From Anaerolineaceae bacterium UBA4890 (GTDB lineage: Bacteria > Chloroflexota > Anaerolineae > Anaerolineales > Anaerolineaceae), in the NCBI GenBank assembly GCA_002399085.1, contig DHCY01000006.1, positions 1 through 64,000 on the forward strand: a DNA stretch of 64,000 nt. Reading direction: 5' to 3'. A model generated the notes under the pieces. It made no database searches. It was not told the DNA's origin and worked only from the letters and a program-made list of their open reading frames with translations. This document shows positions 26,245 to 34,247 of the stretch, one piece after another; position 1 is the stretch's first letter, and each line of letters starts with the position of its first letter. A program made the translations under genes and the position numbers.

Positions 26245-26258
26245 TACAATTAATAAGT
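26245..26258 (+). promoter_or_regulatory. -10 element beside acyltransferase start (leaderless candidate)
   Basis: TACAAT at 26245-26250, then eight bases, then ATG at 26259. No ribosome-binding site is present in between. Confidence 0.45.
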
Positions 26259-27179
26259 ATGGGATTGAAGGAATTTATTCAGGATTCAGCGGTTATCAAA
26301 GCTGGCTTATGGGTCGGGAAAACTTTTTCTCTCCCTGCTCTGCGCCGCCTGGCAAAGTTTGTCGCAAAAATCATCGCTTCCCGTCAATCCAGCAGCATGG
26401 TTCGCAGCATAAAAGCCAATCAATGGGTAATCAGCGGCGAATCGATGAACAAAGAAGAACTCCAGCAACGAACCGTTCGTGTCATTACTGCACAATTAAT
26501 ATCCTTAGCGGAATATTTTTATTACTACCAGCATCCACAAGAAGGGGCTGATCTGATCAGGCTAACCCCGGAAGCCGAAAAAGCTTTCGCGGATATCCGT
26601 GACCACAAAGTGCCCACTTTTATCCTTGGACCTCACATCGGAAATTATGACTTTTTTATGATGGCTCTGAGCTGGTTGAAAATTCCCCTTTATGTACTCG
26701 CCTACCCCAACCCAAATAACGCTTATAAAGAACAAAACAAGCTCAGAGCAGCCGTTGGCTTGCAGATTTATCCAATTTCCTTTAGCTCGTTTCGGGGCGC
26801 AAAACAAGCCCTGAAAGAGGGCTACGCCCTGGCTACCGGCATTGATCGCCCGCTGGATAACCCCGAAGATGCCAAATACAAGCCTATCTTCTTTGGGCGA
26901 CCAGCAGCGCTGCCGATATTTTATTCCCGCCTTTGCCTGGACACGGGTGCGATCGCACGCGTGGCTTGCGGCTACCGCCAGGAGGACGGCACTTTTGTTA
27001 TCGACACTTCCGGACCAATCGTGATGGAAGCGCGCTACGACCTGGTTGAAGAAAATTTAATCAATGCCGAAAAGGTATTGAAGCCAACTGAAGAATTTAT
27101 TCTTAGAAGTCCGGCTGAATGGGCTATGTTTTACCCGGTTTGGCCAGAAGTTATTCCTTTGATTGATCATTTACTATAA
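26259..27179 (+). CDS. LpxL/PatA-like lysophospholipid acyltransferase family protein
   Basis: The 306-residue protein shows the family's H-x4-D motif as LGPHIGNYDFF, followed by IPLYVLAYPN, GAKQALKEGYALATGIDRP and PIFFGRPAALPIFYSRL. These are blocks of the lipid A / phosphatidylinositol-mannoside acyltransferases, which use acyl-CoA or acyl-ACP to acylate a membrane glycolipid. The neighbour eight bases downstream is a CDP-alcohol phosphatidyltransferase, the arrangement seen with PatA and PgsA1 in actinobacteria. A phosphatidylinositol-type glycolipid is a plausible product, but this is inferred from context. Confidence 0.8.
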   Translation: MGLKEFIQDSAVIKAGLWVGKTFSLPALRRLAKFVAKIIASRQSSSMVRSIKANQWVISGESMNKEELQQRTVRVITAQLISLAEYFYYYQHPQEGADLIRLTPEAEKAFADIRDHKVPTFILGPHIGNYDFFMMALSWLKIPLYVLAYPNPNNAYKEQNKLRAAVGLQIYPISFSSFRGAKQALKEGYALATGIDRPLDNPEDAKYKPIFFGRPAALPIFYSRLCLDTGAIARVACGYRQEDGTFVIDTSGPIVMEARYDLVEENLINAEKVLKPTEEFILRSPAEWAMFYPVWPEVIPLIDHLL

Positions 27180-27187
27180 GAGGTGTC

Positions 27188-28054
27188 ATGACTAACGAAA
27201 ACGATGGAACAAAAGACGATAAAAGGACAAATGACATTCTGCTTGGGCCCTTGGAACGACCAGCCTTGCAGTTTTTTGCCCGAAATATGCCTGCCTGGGT
27301 CAACTCTGATATGCTGACTGTACTCGGTCTGCTTGGTTCAATTCTGGCAGGTTTTTCCTATGCGATGATTGGCAGAGGCGACGTCAAGGGCAACCCCTGG
27401 CTTTGGGTGGTCAGCCTGGGATTTGTGATCAACTGGTTTGGTGACAGCCTGGATGGCACATTGGCACGCTACCGCCACCACGAACGCCCTAATTACGGTT
27501 ATTACACCGATCATGCCATCGATGGCATCACCTCCCTGATCATCTTTGCCGGCATCGGTCTTTCTGGCATCGCCCGCTTTGATATTGCCATGCTGGCGCT
27601 GGCTTGCTGGCTGCTGCTGATGATCCAGGTTTACCTGAAAACCCATGTAACCGGTACTTTCGAAATGACCAGCATTGGGGTGGGTCCAACTGAAGTACGC
27701 TTGTTTGTGATCATTCTCAACACGGTTTTGTATTTCACTGGGATCGGTGGCTACATCTGGACTATTGATATCCAGGGTGAGCCCTATGGCTTGACCATCG
27801 GCAGCATTATCGTCTTTATTGTGGCAATCGCGTTTTTGATTTATTACCTCTACCAGGTAATTCGTACAGCGACAATACTTGCTGCGCAAGACGAAGCGCG
27901 CCTCGAAAAAAGGAAGGCTAAGGAAGCGCGCAAAGTTGAGAAGGCTGAAAAGAAAGCCCACAAAGCTGAGAAGAAAGCCCAAAAGGAATTGGAAGCACAA
28001 GCGAACGCTGTTTCAACAACGGTTGAAGAAGACGTCAAGACTCTGAGCATTTAG
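27188..28054 (+). CDS. CDP-alcohol phosphatidyltransferase family protein
   Basis: The 288-residue membrane protein carries the family active site D-x2-DG-x2-AR-x9-G-x3-D-x3-D as GDSLDGTLARY and GYYTDHAIDG (about residues 96-122). It attaches an alcohol head group to CDP-diacylglycerol. About six hydrophobic helices follow, and the last 50 residues form a Lys/Ala/Glu-rich coiled extension (KAEKKAHKAEKKAQKELEAQ) that is not part of the enzyme core. The head group cannot be read from the motif. A GAGGTG site precedes the ATG. Confidence 0.9.
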   Translation: MTNENDGTKDDKRTNDILLGPLERPALQFFARNMPAWVNSDMLTVLGLLGSILAGFSYAMIGRGDVKGNPWLWVVSLGFVINWFGDSLDGTLARYRHHERPNYGYYTDHAIDGITSLIIFAGIGLSGIARFDIAMLALACWLLLMIQVYLKTHVTGTFEMTSIGVGPTEVRLFVIILNTVLYFTGIGGYIWTIDIQGEPYGLTIGSIIVFIVAIAFLIYYLYQVIRTATILAAQDEARLEKRKAKEARKVEKAEKKAHKAEKKAQKELEAQANAVSTTVEEDVKTLSI

Positions 28055-28077
28055 GCTTATGTGTTTAGTAAAGCATT

Positions 28078-28108
28078 CCGGGCTCAGAAATGAGCCCGGT
28101 TTTTTTTT
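28078..28108 (+). terminator. Strong rho-independent terminator
   Basis: Perfect 9-bp G/C-rich stem CCGGGCTCA / TGAGCCCGG with GAAA tetraloop and nine T residues, 23 bases after the CDP-alcohol enzyme stop. Confidence 0.9.
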
Positions 28109-28136
28109 ACTATCATTTCCTGAACGAGGCGTTCTT

Positions 28137-28226
28137 TCATTCTGATCGAAACGAAGAATCTTGAAGCAATACTGATAAGATCCTTCGCACTCGAAGAGTC
28201 CTGCGGAAAGAAGCTCAGGATGACAC
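28137..28226. repeat. Dispersed palindromic repeat, single copy
   Basis: TCATTCTGATCGAA ... GAAGAATCTT on the left and AAGATCCTTCGC ... GCTCAGGATGACA on the right form the same inverted ends as the elements at 38.7-39.1 kb. A short tail of ACGACAGG repeats follows, up to about 28250. Confidence 0.65.
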
Positions 28227-28263
28227 GACGACAGGACGACAGGATGACAGGCTATAGGTGGTG

Positions 28264-29619
28264 CTAATCCAATGAGGTCACCACAAAATCGTCAATGCTG
28301 ACAACCACGTTCGGGTCATCAAAAGTACCGACGATAAAACCTACATCGCCAGATGTGAACGAGTTTTCCGGGTCAATTCCCTGGGCAACCAATTCGTTAT
28401 CAACCCACAGGCTCAGGGTGTTTCCTTCGCAGCTGGCTTCCACCCAGTTGAAGTCGGGGTCGATTGAATCGGTCGTGTCGTAGCCATCGACAAAGAACGT
28501 CCATTCACCGTTGAGACGTTTCCCGATGCGCACATAGCCGTCGTTGCCGAAGGAAATCCGGTAGAAATTATCTTCATCCTGGTAACGGCAAACAAAGCCC
28601 TGGATATTTTCGACCTGTTCGCTGTCATTACTGAAATAGGCTTCCATCTTTACGTTGGCGGCGTCAACCTTCCTGGTCACATCCCAGCTCTCCCAGTTTG
28701 CCTGTTTCATCTCATAAGTCAGCCAGCCAGAGAGGATATCCAGATCGGATTGCTTATAGGTTCCGAGTTTCCAGGTGCCAGGATCTGTCTCGAAATCGTC
28801 TGAGAAAAGCACTTTTGCCTCCAATCCCTGTGGGACTGGAGTCATGCTGGCATCATATACAGCGAAATTATCATAAGCGATGGTGATGTCGCCCTCATCC
28901 CAACTGCGGGTAAACAAACCCACCTGACCGGAAGGCAGAGAACTGTCTTCCACCTCAGCCAGGAGTTGACCGTTGGACCACAAAGCAAGCCGGCTGCCAT
29001 CGCATTCTGCGCGGATCAGGTTCCAATCGGGGTCGATTACGTCACTGCTGGCGTAATCTGAAGCCAGATTCTCATATTCGTTGTTGACATATTTGTCGAT
29101 GGAATACCAGCCATCGCTGCCAATGTGAAGGAAATAGAAATTATCCTGGTCAACATAACGGCAAACGAAACCCTGACCGTTTTCCTGGCTGCCACTATAC
29201 AGGCGTGCTTCAACCTCCATGATCACATCGGAGGTGCCCAGGTCAAAAGTTTTGCTCCAGATCATGTAGCTGTCCTGGATGACATTCATGCGGTACTCAC
29301 CATCTGCGATAATATCTTCGCCCGCATTTTCTGCCCAAACACCGGTATTCCAGGTGCCATCATCGCTTGAAAAACTCTCCATCCATAAAACCTGGTTCGT
29401 GTTCAGGATATCTGAGTCTGATGGGGGGGTGGTGGGTTGGGGGTCTTCGCTGACGGGTTCGGGATCTTCGCTAGGGGGTTCGGGGTCAATTTCACTGGGT
29501 GCGACCACGCGCGAGGTGGCAGTCGGGTCGGGTGAGTCTTCTACTTTCACCAATCTGGGCATAGAGCAAGCAGTGACAATCAGCATCATCACCAGAAAAA
29601 TAACAACCATCTTCTTCAT
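28264..29619 (-). CDS. Secreted lipoprotein with two LamG/concanavalin-like domains
   Basis: The 451-residue protein has a signal peptide with lipobox VTAC, a Pro/Glu/Asp linker with PEPPSEDPEPVSEDP repeats, then two tandem beta-sandwich domains of about 180 residues each. The domains share WNTGVW/WKLGTY, GFVCRYVDQDNFYFLHIG / GFVCRYQDEDNFYRISFG, and AECDGSRLALWSNGQLLAE / ASCEGNTLSLWVDNELVAQ. Such domains usually bind carbohydrate or matrix. The start at 29619 is supported by a GGAGG site and the signal peptide; an in-frame start 48 bases upstream lacks one. Confidence 0.82.
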   Translation of the reverse strand: MKKMVVIFLVMMLIVTACSMPRLVKVEDSPDPTATSRVVAPSEIDPEPPSEDPEPVSEDPQPTTPPSDSDILNTNQVLWMESFSSDDGTWNTGVWAENAGEDIIADGEYRMNVIQDSYMIWSKTFDLGTSDVIMEVEARLYSGSQENGQGFVCRYVDQDNFYFLHIGSDGWYSIDKYVNNEYENLASDYASSDVIDPDWNLIRAECDGSRLALWSNGQLLAEVEDSSLPSGQVGLFTRSWDEGDITIAYDNFAVYDASMTPVPQGLEAKVLFSDDFETDPGTWKLGTYKQSDLDILSGWLTYEMKQANWESWDVTRKVDAANVKMEAYFSNDSEQVENIQGFVCRYQDEDNFYRISFGNDGYVRIGKRLNGEWTFFVDGYDTTDSIDPDFNWVEASCEGNTLSLWVDNELVAQGIDPENSFTSGDVGFIVGTFDDPNVVVSIDDFVVTSLD

Positions 29620-29797
29620 TATTCCTCCATTAAGAGTCAGATAAACAGATTTAATGCTCCAAGACATTCATTGGGAGTATGAAAAGTTTACCATTATCGC
29701 AACCTGTTTTATTTAAATTTGTATTATTCGCGAACGCAATGAGCCCAGGAGCAATAAGATATAATCAACTGTCTCAGTAAAAGTTCAGGAGCGCAAA

Positions 29798-30868
29798 ATG
29801 CAATTAGGAATCATTGGTCTACCTCAATCCGGCAAAACAACCGTCTACAATGCGCTGACTGGTGCGGCAATTGCTGCCGAAATGTCAGCTGGGCACCTGG
29901 AAGTGCACACCGCGGTGGTGGACGTGCCTGACCCGCGCGTGGATAAACTTTGCGAGATCTACAAACCCAAGAAGATCGTGCGCGCAAAAGTGACCTACGC
30001 TGATATTGCCGGGCTGGATGGCACCGCCGGACGTGGAGGCTTGCCGGGCGTAATGGTCAACCAGTTAGCCCAGATGGACGGATTCTTACATGTTGTCCGC
30101 CAGTTTGAGAATGCCAGCGTGCCTCACCTTGCCGAGAAAATTGACCCTCTCCGTGATATTCAGACCATGGACACAGATTTTATCCTGAACGATTTGGTGA
30201 TGATCGAGCGCCGCCTGGAAAAATTGCGCGAAGAGCACCGCAGGGGGGTCTCCCGCCCAAGGGATGTGATCCGGACAGAAATTGATCTGTTCGAAAAACT
30301 CGAAGCCATGCTGAATGCCGAGAAGCCGCTGCGCCACTATACCTTCACACCCGAAGAAGATAAAGTGGTTGCCAGTTTCGGTTTTCTGAGCCGAAAACCG
30401 CAGATCATCGTATTCAACCAGTCTGAAGACCAACAAGCGATTGAATATACCAGCCCCCACCCGCACACTACCGTGGTCAGTTTGCCCGCAAAACTGGAGA
30501 TGGACATCATGGCGCTGGAGCCCGATGATGCCGCCATGTTTATGGAAGAGTATGGTGTCAGTGAACTGGGCATGTCACGATTGATCAAGGTTTCATATGA
30601 TCTGCTGAACGTGCATAGTTTTTTCACCGCTGGTGAGAAGGAAGTACATGCCTGGACGCTGCGAAAGGGCAGCAACGCCCGCGAAGCCGCCGGCACAATT
30701 CACTCGGATATGGAAAAAGGTTTCATCCGGGCTGAGGTGATCTCGTTCGACGACCTGGTCACCTACGGCAGCACCGCCGAAGCCCGCAACCACGGTCGCC
30801 TGCGGGTTGAGGGCAAGAATTACATCATTGAAGACGGCGATATTATTGAAATTCGGTTTAACATTTAG
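29798..30868 (+). CDS. ychF: YchF/OLA1-type GTPase-like protein
   Basis: The 356-residue protein has P-loop GLPQSGKTT (GLPNVGKS in typical YchF), switch region DIAGL, a helical coiled-coil insertion around 130-165, NxxE-type base-recognition motif FNQSE, and a C-terminal TGS-like DUF933 domain (TAGEKEVHAWTLRKGS, GFIRAEVISFDDL, RLRVEGKNYIIEDGDIIEIRF). YchF proteins bind ATP and associate with ribosomes. The altered P-loop places it in a divergent branch of the family. A GGAG site precedes the ATG, and a TATAAT lies about 40 bases upstream. Confidence 0.88.
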   Translation: MQLGIIGLPQSGKTTVYNALTGAAIAAEMSAGHLEVHTAVVDVPDPRVDKLCEIYKPKKIVRAKVTYADIAGLDGTAGRGGLPGVMVNQLAQMDGFLHVVRQFENASVPHLAEKIDPLRDIQTMDTDFILNDLVMIERRLEKLREEHRRGVSRPRDVIRTEIDLFEKLEAMLNAEKPLRHYTFTPEEDKVVASFGFLSRKPQIIVFNQSEDQQAIEYTSPHPHTTVVSLPAKLEMDIMALEPDDAAMFMEEYGVSELGMSRLIKVSYDLLNVHSFFTAGEKEVHAWTLRKGSNAREAAGTIHSDMEKGFIRAEVISFDDLVTYGSTAEARNHGRLRVEGKNYIIEDGDIIEIRFNI

Positions 30869-30874
30869 TTCGAA

Positions 30875-30899
30875 GGGAAGGGGCTAGACCCCTCCCGAC
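30875..30899. other. G/C-rich stem-loop between convergent genes
   Basis: GGGAAGGGG / CCCCTCCC with a CTAGA loop lies between the ychF-like and surE stops. It has no T-run on either strand, so it is a doubtful terminator, but no other structure is seen in this gap. Confidence 0.35.
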
Positions 30900-30961
30900 G
30901 TTGGCGAAGGTCTCCTGACCGAGCCAGGTGCCTAATGCCCGATGGATCTTCCCTGCGTTCC

Positions 30962-31774
30962 CTATTCCTCCAACAACCGACGGAAATCGGCTAAATCAAC
31001 CCGCGAGGTGAGGTCGAGGCTGATGGGCGTGACGGAGACCAGGTTGTCCAGCAAGACCGCTTTCAGATCGCTGTCGCTTTCGACGGTTTCTTCATTAACC
31101 CGACCCTCATAGCCTATTCTCTCGAGCCCAGTTTCATGGTCGATCTCTGAAACAACTTCGAAATACCGCTGGCGCGACTGGCGGGTAACCACCCAGGGGG
31201 TCTCAGGGGTGGCGATTGCGGGCACATCCACCTTGAGCACGTCGACATCGAAGGGCATCTCGAGCCGTAAAAGTTTCTCAGCAAAAAAGCGGGTGAACCA
31301 GGCTGCAGTACTGAAGTCGACTTTATCGGATAGGTTGAAATGTTCGCTAACCGGGGTTTGCAGCGAAATCGCCAGGGAAGGATAGCCGAAGGAAGCCGCT
31401 TCAAGGGCTGCCCCGACCGTTCCGCTGATGGTAACGCCTGAGGCGACGTTTTCGCCATAATTGATACCAGCCACCACCAGGTCGGGCTTTATATCTGCCA
31501 TCACGTTGAGCAAACCGTACAAAACTGACTGCGCGGGGGAACCGCCAAAACCGTGTACCTGCCAGGTCTGACCGTTGACCACCAATTCCTGGGTTTCTCT
31601 GATGCCGTCCGAATCGCGCGGCAACGCCCGCCCCATTGAAGTCTGCTGCACGCGCGGTGCGACTACGTGTACATAACCGAGAGTTGAAAGTGCTTCCGCC
31701 GCAGCCCATAGACCGGGTGAGTTGATGCTGTCGTCATTGGAAAGTAATATTTGAGGTCGTTTAATTTCTGTCAT
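30962..31774 (-). CDS. surE: 5'/3'-nucleotidase SurE
   Basis: The 270-residue protein has the SurE metal site LLSNDDSINSPGL (the Asp pair kept, the following Gly changed to Ser) and the GINYGENVASGVTISGTVGA block with downstream AALEAASFGYPSLAISL. SurE dephosphorylates nucleoside monophosphates and some polyphosphates during stress. The C-terminus, RVDLADFRRLLEE, is normal. A TAAAAT stands six bases before the ATG without a ribosome-binding site, so the mRNA may be leaderless. It is divergent from the SbcD-like gene. Confidence 0.93.
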   Translation of the reverse strand: MTEIKRPQILLSNDDSINSPGLWAAAEALSTLGYVHVVAPRVQQTSMGRALPRDSDGIRETQELVVNGQTWQVHGFGGSPAQSVLYGLLNVMADIKPDLVVAGINYGENVASGVTISGTVGAALEAASFGYPSLAISLQTPVSEHFNLSDKVDFSTAAWFTRFFAEKLLRLEMPFDVDVLKVDVPAIATPETPWVVTRQSRQRYFEVVSEIDHETGLERIGYEGRVNEETVESDSDLKAVLLDNLVSVTPISLDLTSRVDLADFRRLLEE

Positions 31775-31786
31775 ATTCTGATTTTA
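31775..31786 (-). promoter_or_regulatory. -10 element abutting surE start (leaderless candidate)
   Basis: TAAAAT (31781-31786, minus strand), six bases, then ATG at 31774. Confidence 0.55.
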
Positions 31787-31914
31787 CCCGAGAAAACAGG
31801 GTAAATTCCACCTTGAAACAAGAAGGGCTCAGTCTATAATGAAGCAAACTGAATTCCTATCAAGCCTTGCTTGAATTGATTGTATTCAAGCCCTGCTTGA
31901 GCGCCTGCCTCCAT

Positions 31915-31926
31915 TATAATTAAGCC
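31915..31926 (+). promoter_or_regulatory. -10 element abutting SbcD-like start (leaderless candidate)
   Basis: TATAAT at 31915-31920, six bases (TAAGCC), then ATG at 31927. Upstream lie two copies of a short CAAGCC-TGCTTGA motif, at about 31861-31875 and 31888-31900, possibly a binding site. Confidence 0.6.
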
Positions 31927-33162
31927 ATGATCAAACTCCTGCACTTTGCTGATGCCCATATCGATATGACCAATTTTGGTTCTCACGACCCTGAAACCGG
32001 ACTGCCTGAGCGTGTGATGGACTTTTTGCGCAGTCTGGATGTGATTGTTCAAACCGCCATCGACGAAAAGGTAGACCTTGTGATATTTGCCGGCGATGCC
32101 TACAAAGACCGCTCGCCTGCCCCCACCTTTCAGCGTGAGTGGGGGCGCCGCCTGATGCTCCTTTCGAAAGCCGGTATCCCAACCATATTGCTCACGGGCA
32201 ATCACGATATTTCGCCTTCGCAGCGCAAAGCCCACGCGATGCAGGAGTTCGACACACTTTCGCCTGAGCATATCAGCGTGGTCAGCAACCTGCGACTGCT
32301 CACTCCGGACGACCTGGAAGGGTTGCCCGTTCAGGTTCTCGCAATACCCTGGATCACGCGTGCTGGCGTGATGCAAGCGATCACCACAGGTGAGTCGGAG
32401 GAGGAAGACCCTCTGCGTGTCATTGAAAATGGCGTTTCAGATTTCATCAGCCTGGCACTCCAAGAGACCGATCCTGATCTGCCGGTCATTCTGGTCGCGC
32501 ATGCTTCTGTGGCAGGAGCAAAACTTGGCAATGAGCAGGAGATCAAAATCGGTCGGGATGTGGTTTTGCCACTGGGGTTGGTTTGTAATCCGCGCTTCGA
32601 TTATGTTGCGCTCGGGCACATCCACCGCTACCAGGATTTAAATTTAGGCAACCACCCGCCGGTGGTTTACCCGGGTTCGATTGAGCGTGTCGATTTTGGA
32701 GAAGTAAACGAGGAAAAAGGCTTCGTGATTGCCAATATCGAGAAGGGGCATACCACTTATGAGTGGTGGAAGTTGCCTATCCGCAAATTTATCGATCGCA
32801 GTTTCACCCTGGTGGACGAACTGGATGTCAATGAGAAATTGATCGCTGCTATGCCGAGCCAGGAAGAGCTGAAGGATGCGATTGTACGGTTAAAGATCAC
32901 TTACCCACAGGGATACGAAGTGCTGATTGATGAAGCACGATTGCATACGTATGCCAAAGACGCTTTTGAATTCAAGCTGCACAAAAATTCTGTTTCTGAA
33001 GCGCGCAGCCGCCTGCCAGATGGACAGGAAACCAGTTCACTGAGCCCCCTGGAATTGCTGGATTGGTTTTGGAAAGAGCGGCACGAAGGGGAGGATGAGC
33101 GTGACCGCCTGCAAAACCTCGCCCAGGACTTGATTAACCAGGTGATGAGCGGGGAGGAATAG
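31927..33162 (+). CDS. SbcD/Mre11-like DNA repair exonuclease
   Basis: The 411-residue protein has the calcineurin-like metallophosphoesterase motifs in order: HFADAHID, FAGDAYKDRSP, LTGNHD, LVAHAS and LGHIHRY. This matches SbcD/Mre11 nucleases, which trim hairpins and broken DNA ends. The partner ATPase SbcC/Rad50 normally follows immediately, but here the next gene encodes an HD phosphohydrolase. Either SbcC is elsewhere or this is a stand-alone nuclease. The ATG at 31927 directly follows a -10 element. Confidence 0.85.
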   Translation: MIKLLHFADAHIDMTNFGSHDPETGLPERVMDFLRSLDVIVQTAIDEKVDLVIFAGDAYKDRSPAPTFQREWGRRLMLLSKAGIPTILLTGNHDISPSQRKAHAMQEFDTLSPEHISVVSNLRLLTPDDLEGLPVQVLAIPWITRAGVMQAITTGESEEEDPLRVIENGVSDFISLALQETDPDLPVILVAHASVAGAKLGNEQEIKIGRDVVLPLGLVCNPRFDYVALGHIHRYQDLNLGNHPPVVYPGSIERVDFGEVNEEKGFVIANIEKGHTTYEWWKLPIRKFIDRSFTLVDELDVNEKLIAAMPSQEELKDAIVRLKITYPQGYEVLIDEARLHTYAKDAFEFKLHKNSVSEARSRLPDGQETSSLSPLELLDWFWKERHEGEDERDRLQNLAQDLINQVMSGEE

Positions 33163-33244
33163 CCCAGTGATTATGCCAATCGATGAAGGGGAAGGTTGCC
33201 CTCGGCACGGTCGTGAGTACGGCACGAATGGGATTTGAAATAAC

Positions 33245-33889
33245 ATGACAATCACAGATGAAGAGGCAAGATCCTGGTACCAGGAAGCGGATGAGGTTCA
33301 CAGCTTTGAGCACGTTTTGCGCGTTAGGGCGATGGCTGTGCGTATTGGCAAGGCAGAGGGTGCCGATCTGGAAGTTATCGAAGCAGCTGCCTACTTGCAT
33401 GATTCCAGAGGTGCCAGCCCGGAAGCACACGGTAGCGCCCGAAAAGAACACCACATCACTTCAGCAGAATTTGCCGGTGAGGTGCTGGCGAAAAAAGGCT
33501 GGTCGCCGGAGCGCATAGAAGCCGTTCAGCATTGCATCCGAGCTCACCGCTTCCGCCATACCGGCGAACGCCCCGAAACGCTGGAAGCCATGTGCCTGTT
33601 CGACGCCGATAAACTCGACGTACTGGGAGCGGTCGGTGCTGCCCGAACCATCGCCTACGCGGTATTAGCCGGGCAACCGGTTTTGAGCGAGCCTTCTCAA
33701 CAATTCCTGGAGACGGGCAAAAAAGAGCCGGGGGAACCCCACAGCTCTTACCATGAATACCTGTTCAAGTTACGAAAAGTGAAAGACCAGCTTTTTACCA
33801 ATACCGGAAAAGCGATCGCCGAAGATCGTGATGCCTTTTTGGCTGAGTATTACGATCGTCTGATTGCGGAATATCGCGGCGAACGCTAA
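33245..33889 (+). CDS. HD-domain phosphohydrolase
   Basis: The 214-residue protein has the HD metal-binding residues: HSFEHVLRV, AAYLHDSRG, HCIRAHRFRH and FDADKLDVLGAVG. The family hydrolyses nucleotides or phosphoester signalling compounds, and the short stand-alone form resembles YfbR/YedJ-type hydrolases. Substrate unknown. It follows the SbcD-like gene after an 82-base gap on the same strand and could be co-transcribed with it. Confidence 0.85.
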   Translation: MTITDEEARSWYQEADEVHSFEHVLRVRAMAVRIGKAEGADLEVIEAAAYLHDSRGASPEAHGSARKEHHITSAEFAGEVLAKKGWSPERIEAVQHCIRAHRFRHTGERPETLEAMCLFDADKLDVLGAVGAARTIAYAVLAGQPVLSEPSQQFLETGKKEPGEPHSSYHEYLFKLRKVKDQLFTNTGKAIAEDRDAFLAEYYDRLIAEYRGER

Positions 33890-33904
33890 ATTTTATTTGA
33901 TTTG

Positions 33905-34156
33905 TCAGAAGGTTCGCATAACGCAGATCGACAGAATACCATCCTGGTATTCAACTTCCGCATCATCGATCATCAGCCCCAACAAACTCAGTTCGTTGTC
34001 TTCGTGCCCTGAAAGAAGCAAGTCGTCGTAGTAGTATTCCATTTCGGCGGTCTTCGGTCGGCTCAGACAATCAGTTATATCAGCAAACTCTTTTTGGTTT
34101 AGTTCCAACCGTCCTGATACCTGGATGGAACAATGGTCATCAGAGGGTTTGATCAC
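33905..34156 (-). CDS. Small protein of unknown function at end of hydrogenase operon
   Basis: The recognisable frame from GTG at 34156 gives 83 acidic residues (LELNQKEFADITDCLSRP, YYYDDLLLSGHEDNELSLL, DGILSICVMRTF). No family is recognised. The frame stays open upstream for 30 more codons to an ATC at 34244-34246, two bases after the DUF1576 stop. An AAAGGAG site lies eight bases before that ATC, whereas the GTG has none. The true protein may therefore be 113 residues with a rare start codon. It is the last gene of the hydrogenase-DUF1576 operon. Confidence 0.6.
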   Translation of the reverse strand: MIKPSDDHCSIQVSGRLELNQKEFADITDCLSRPKTAEMEYYYDDLLLSGHEDNELSLLGLMIDDAEVEYQDGILSICVMRTF

Positions 34157-34247
34157 GATTGTTGTCTCGGAGCAGCCTTTCAGTAGAAATAGTTGACTGA
34201 GTGCCCTGACAATGTTACTTGTCTTCTGAAATTCGCGTCTGTTGATG

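Noticed and set aside
31834..32376. Open frame antisense to the SbcD-like gene
   Set aside because: It overlaps both the promoter and the conserved nuclease motifs on the opposite strand.
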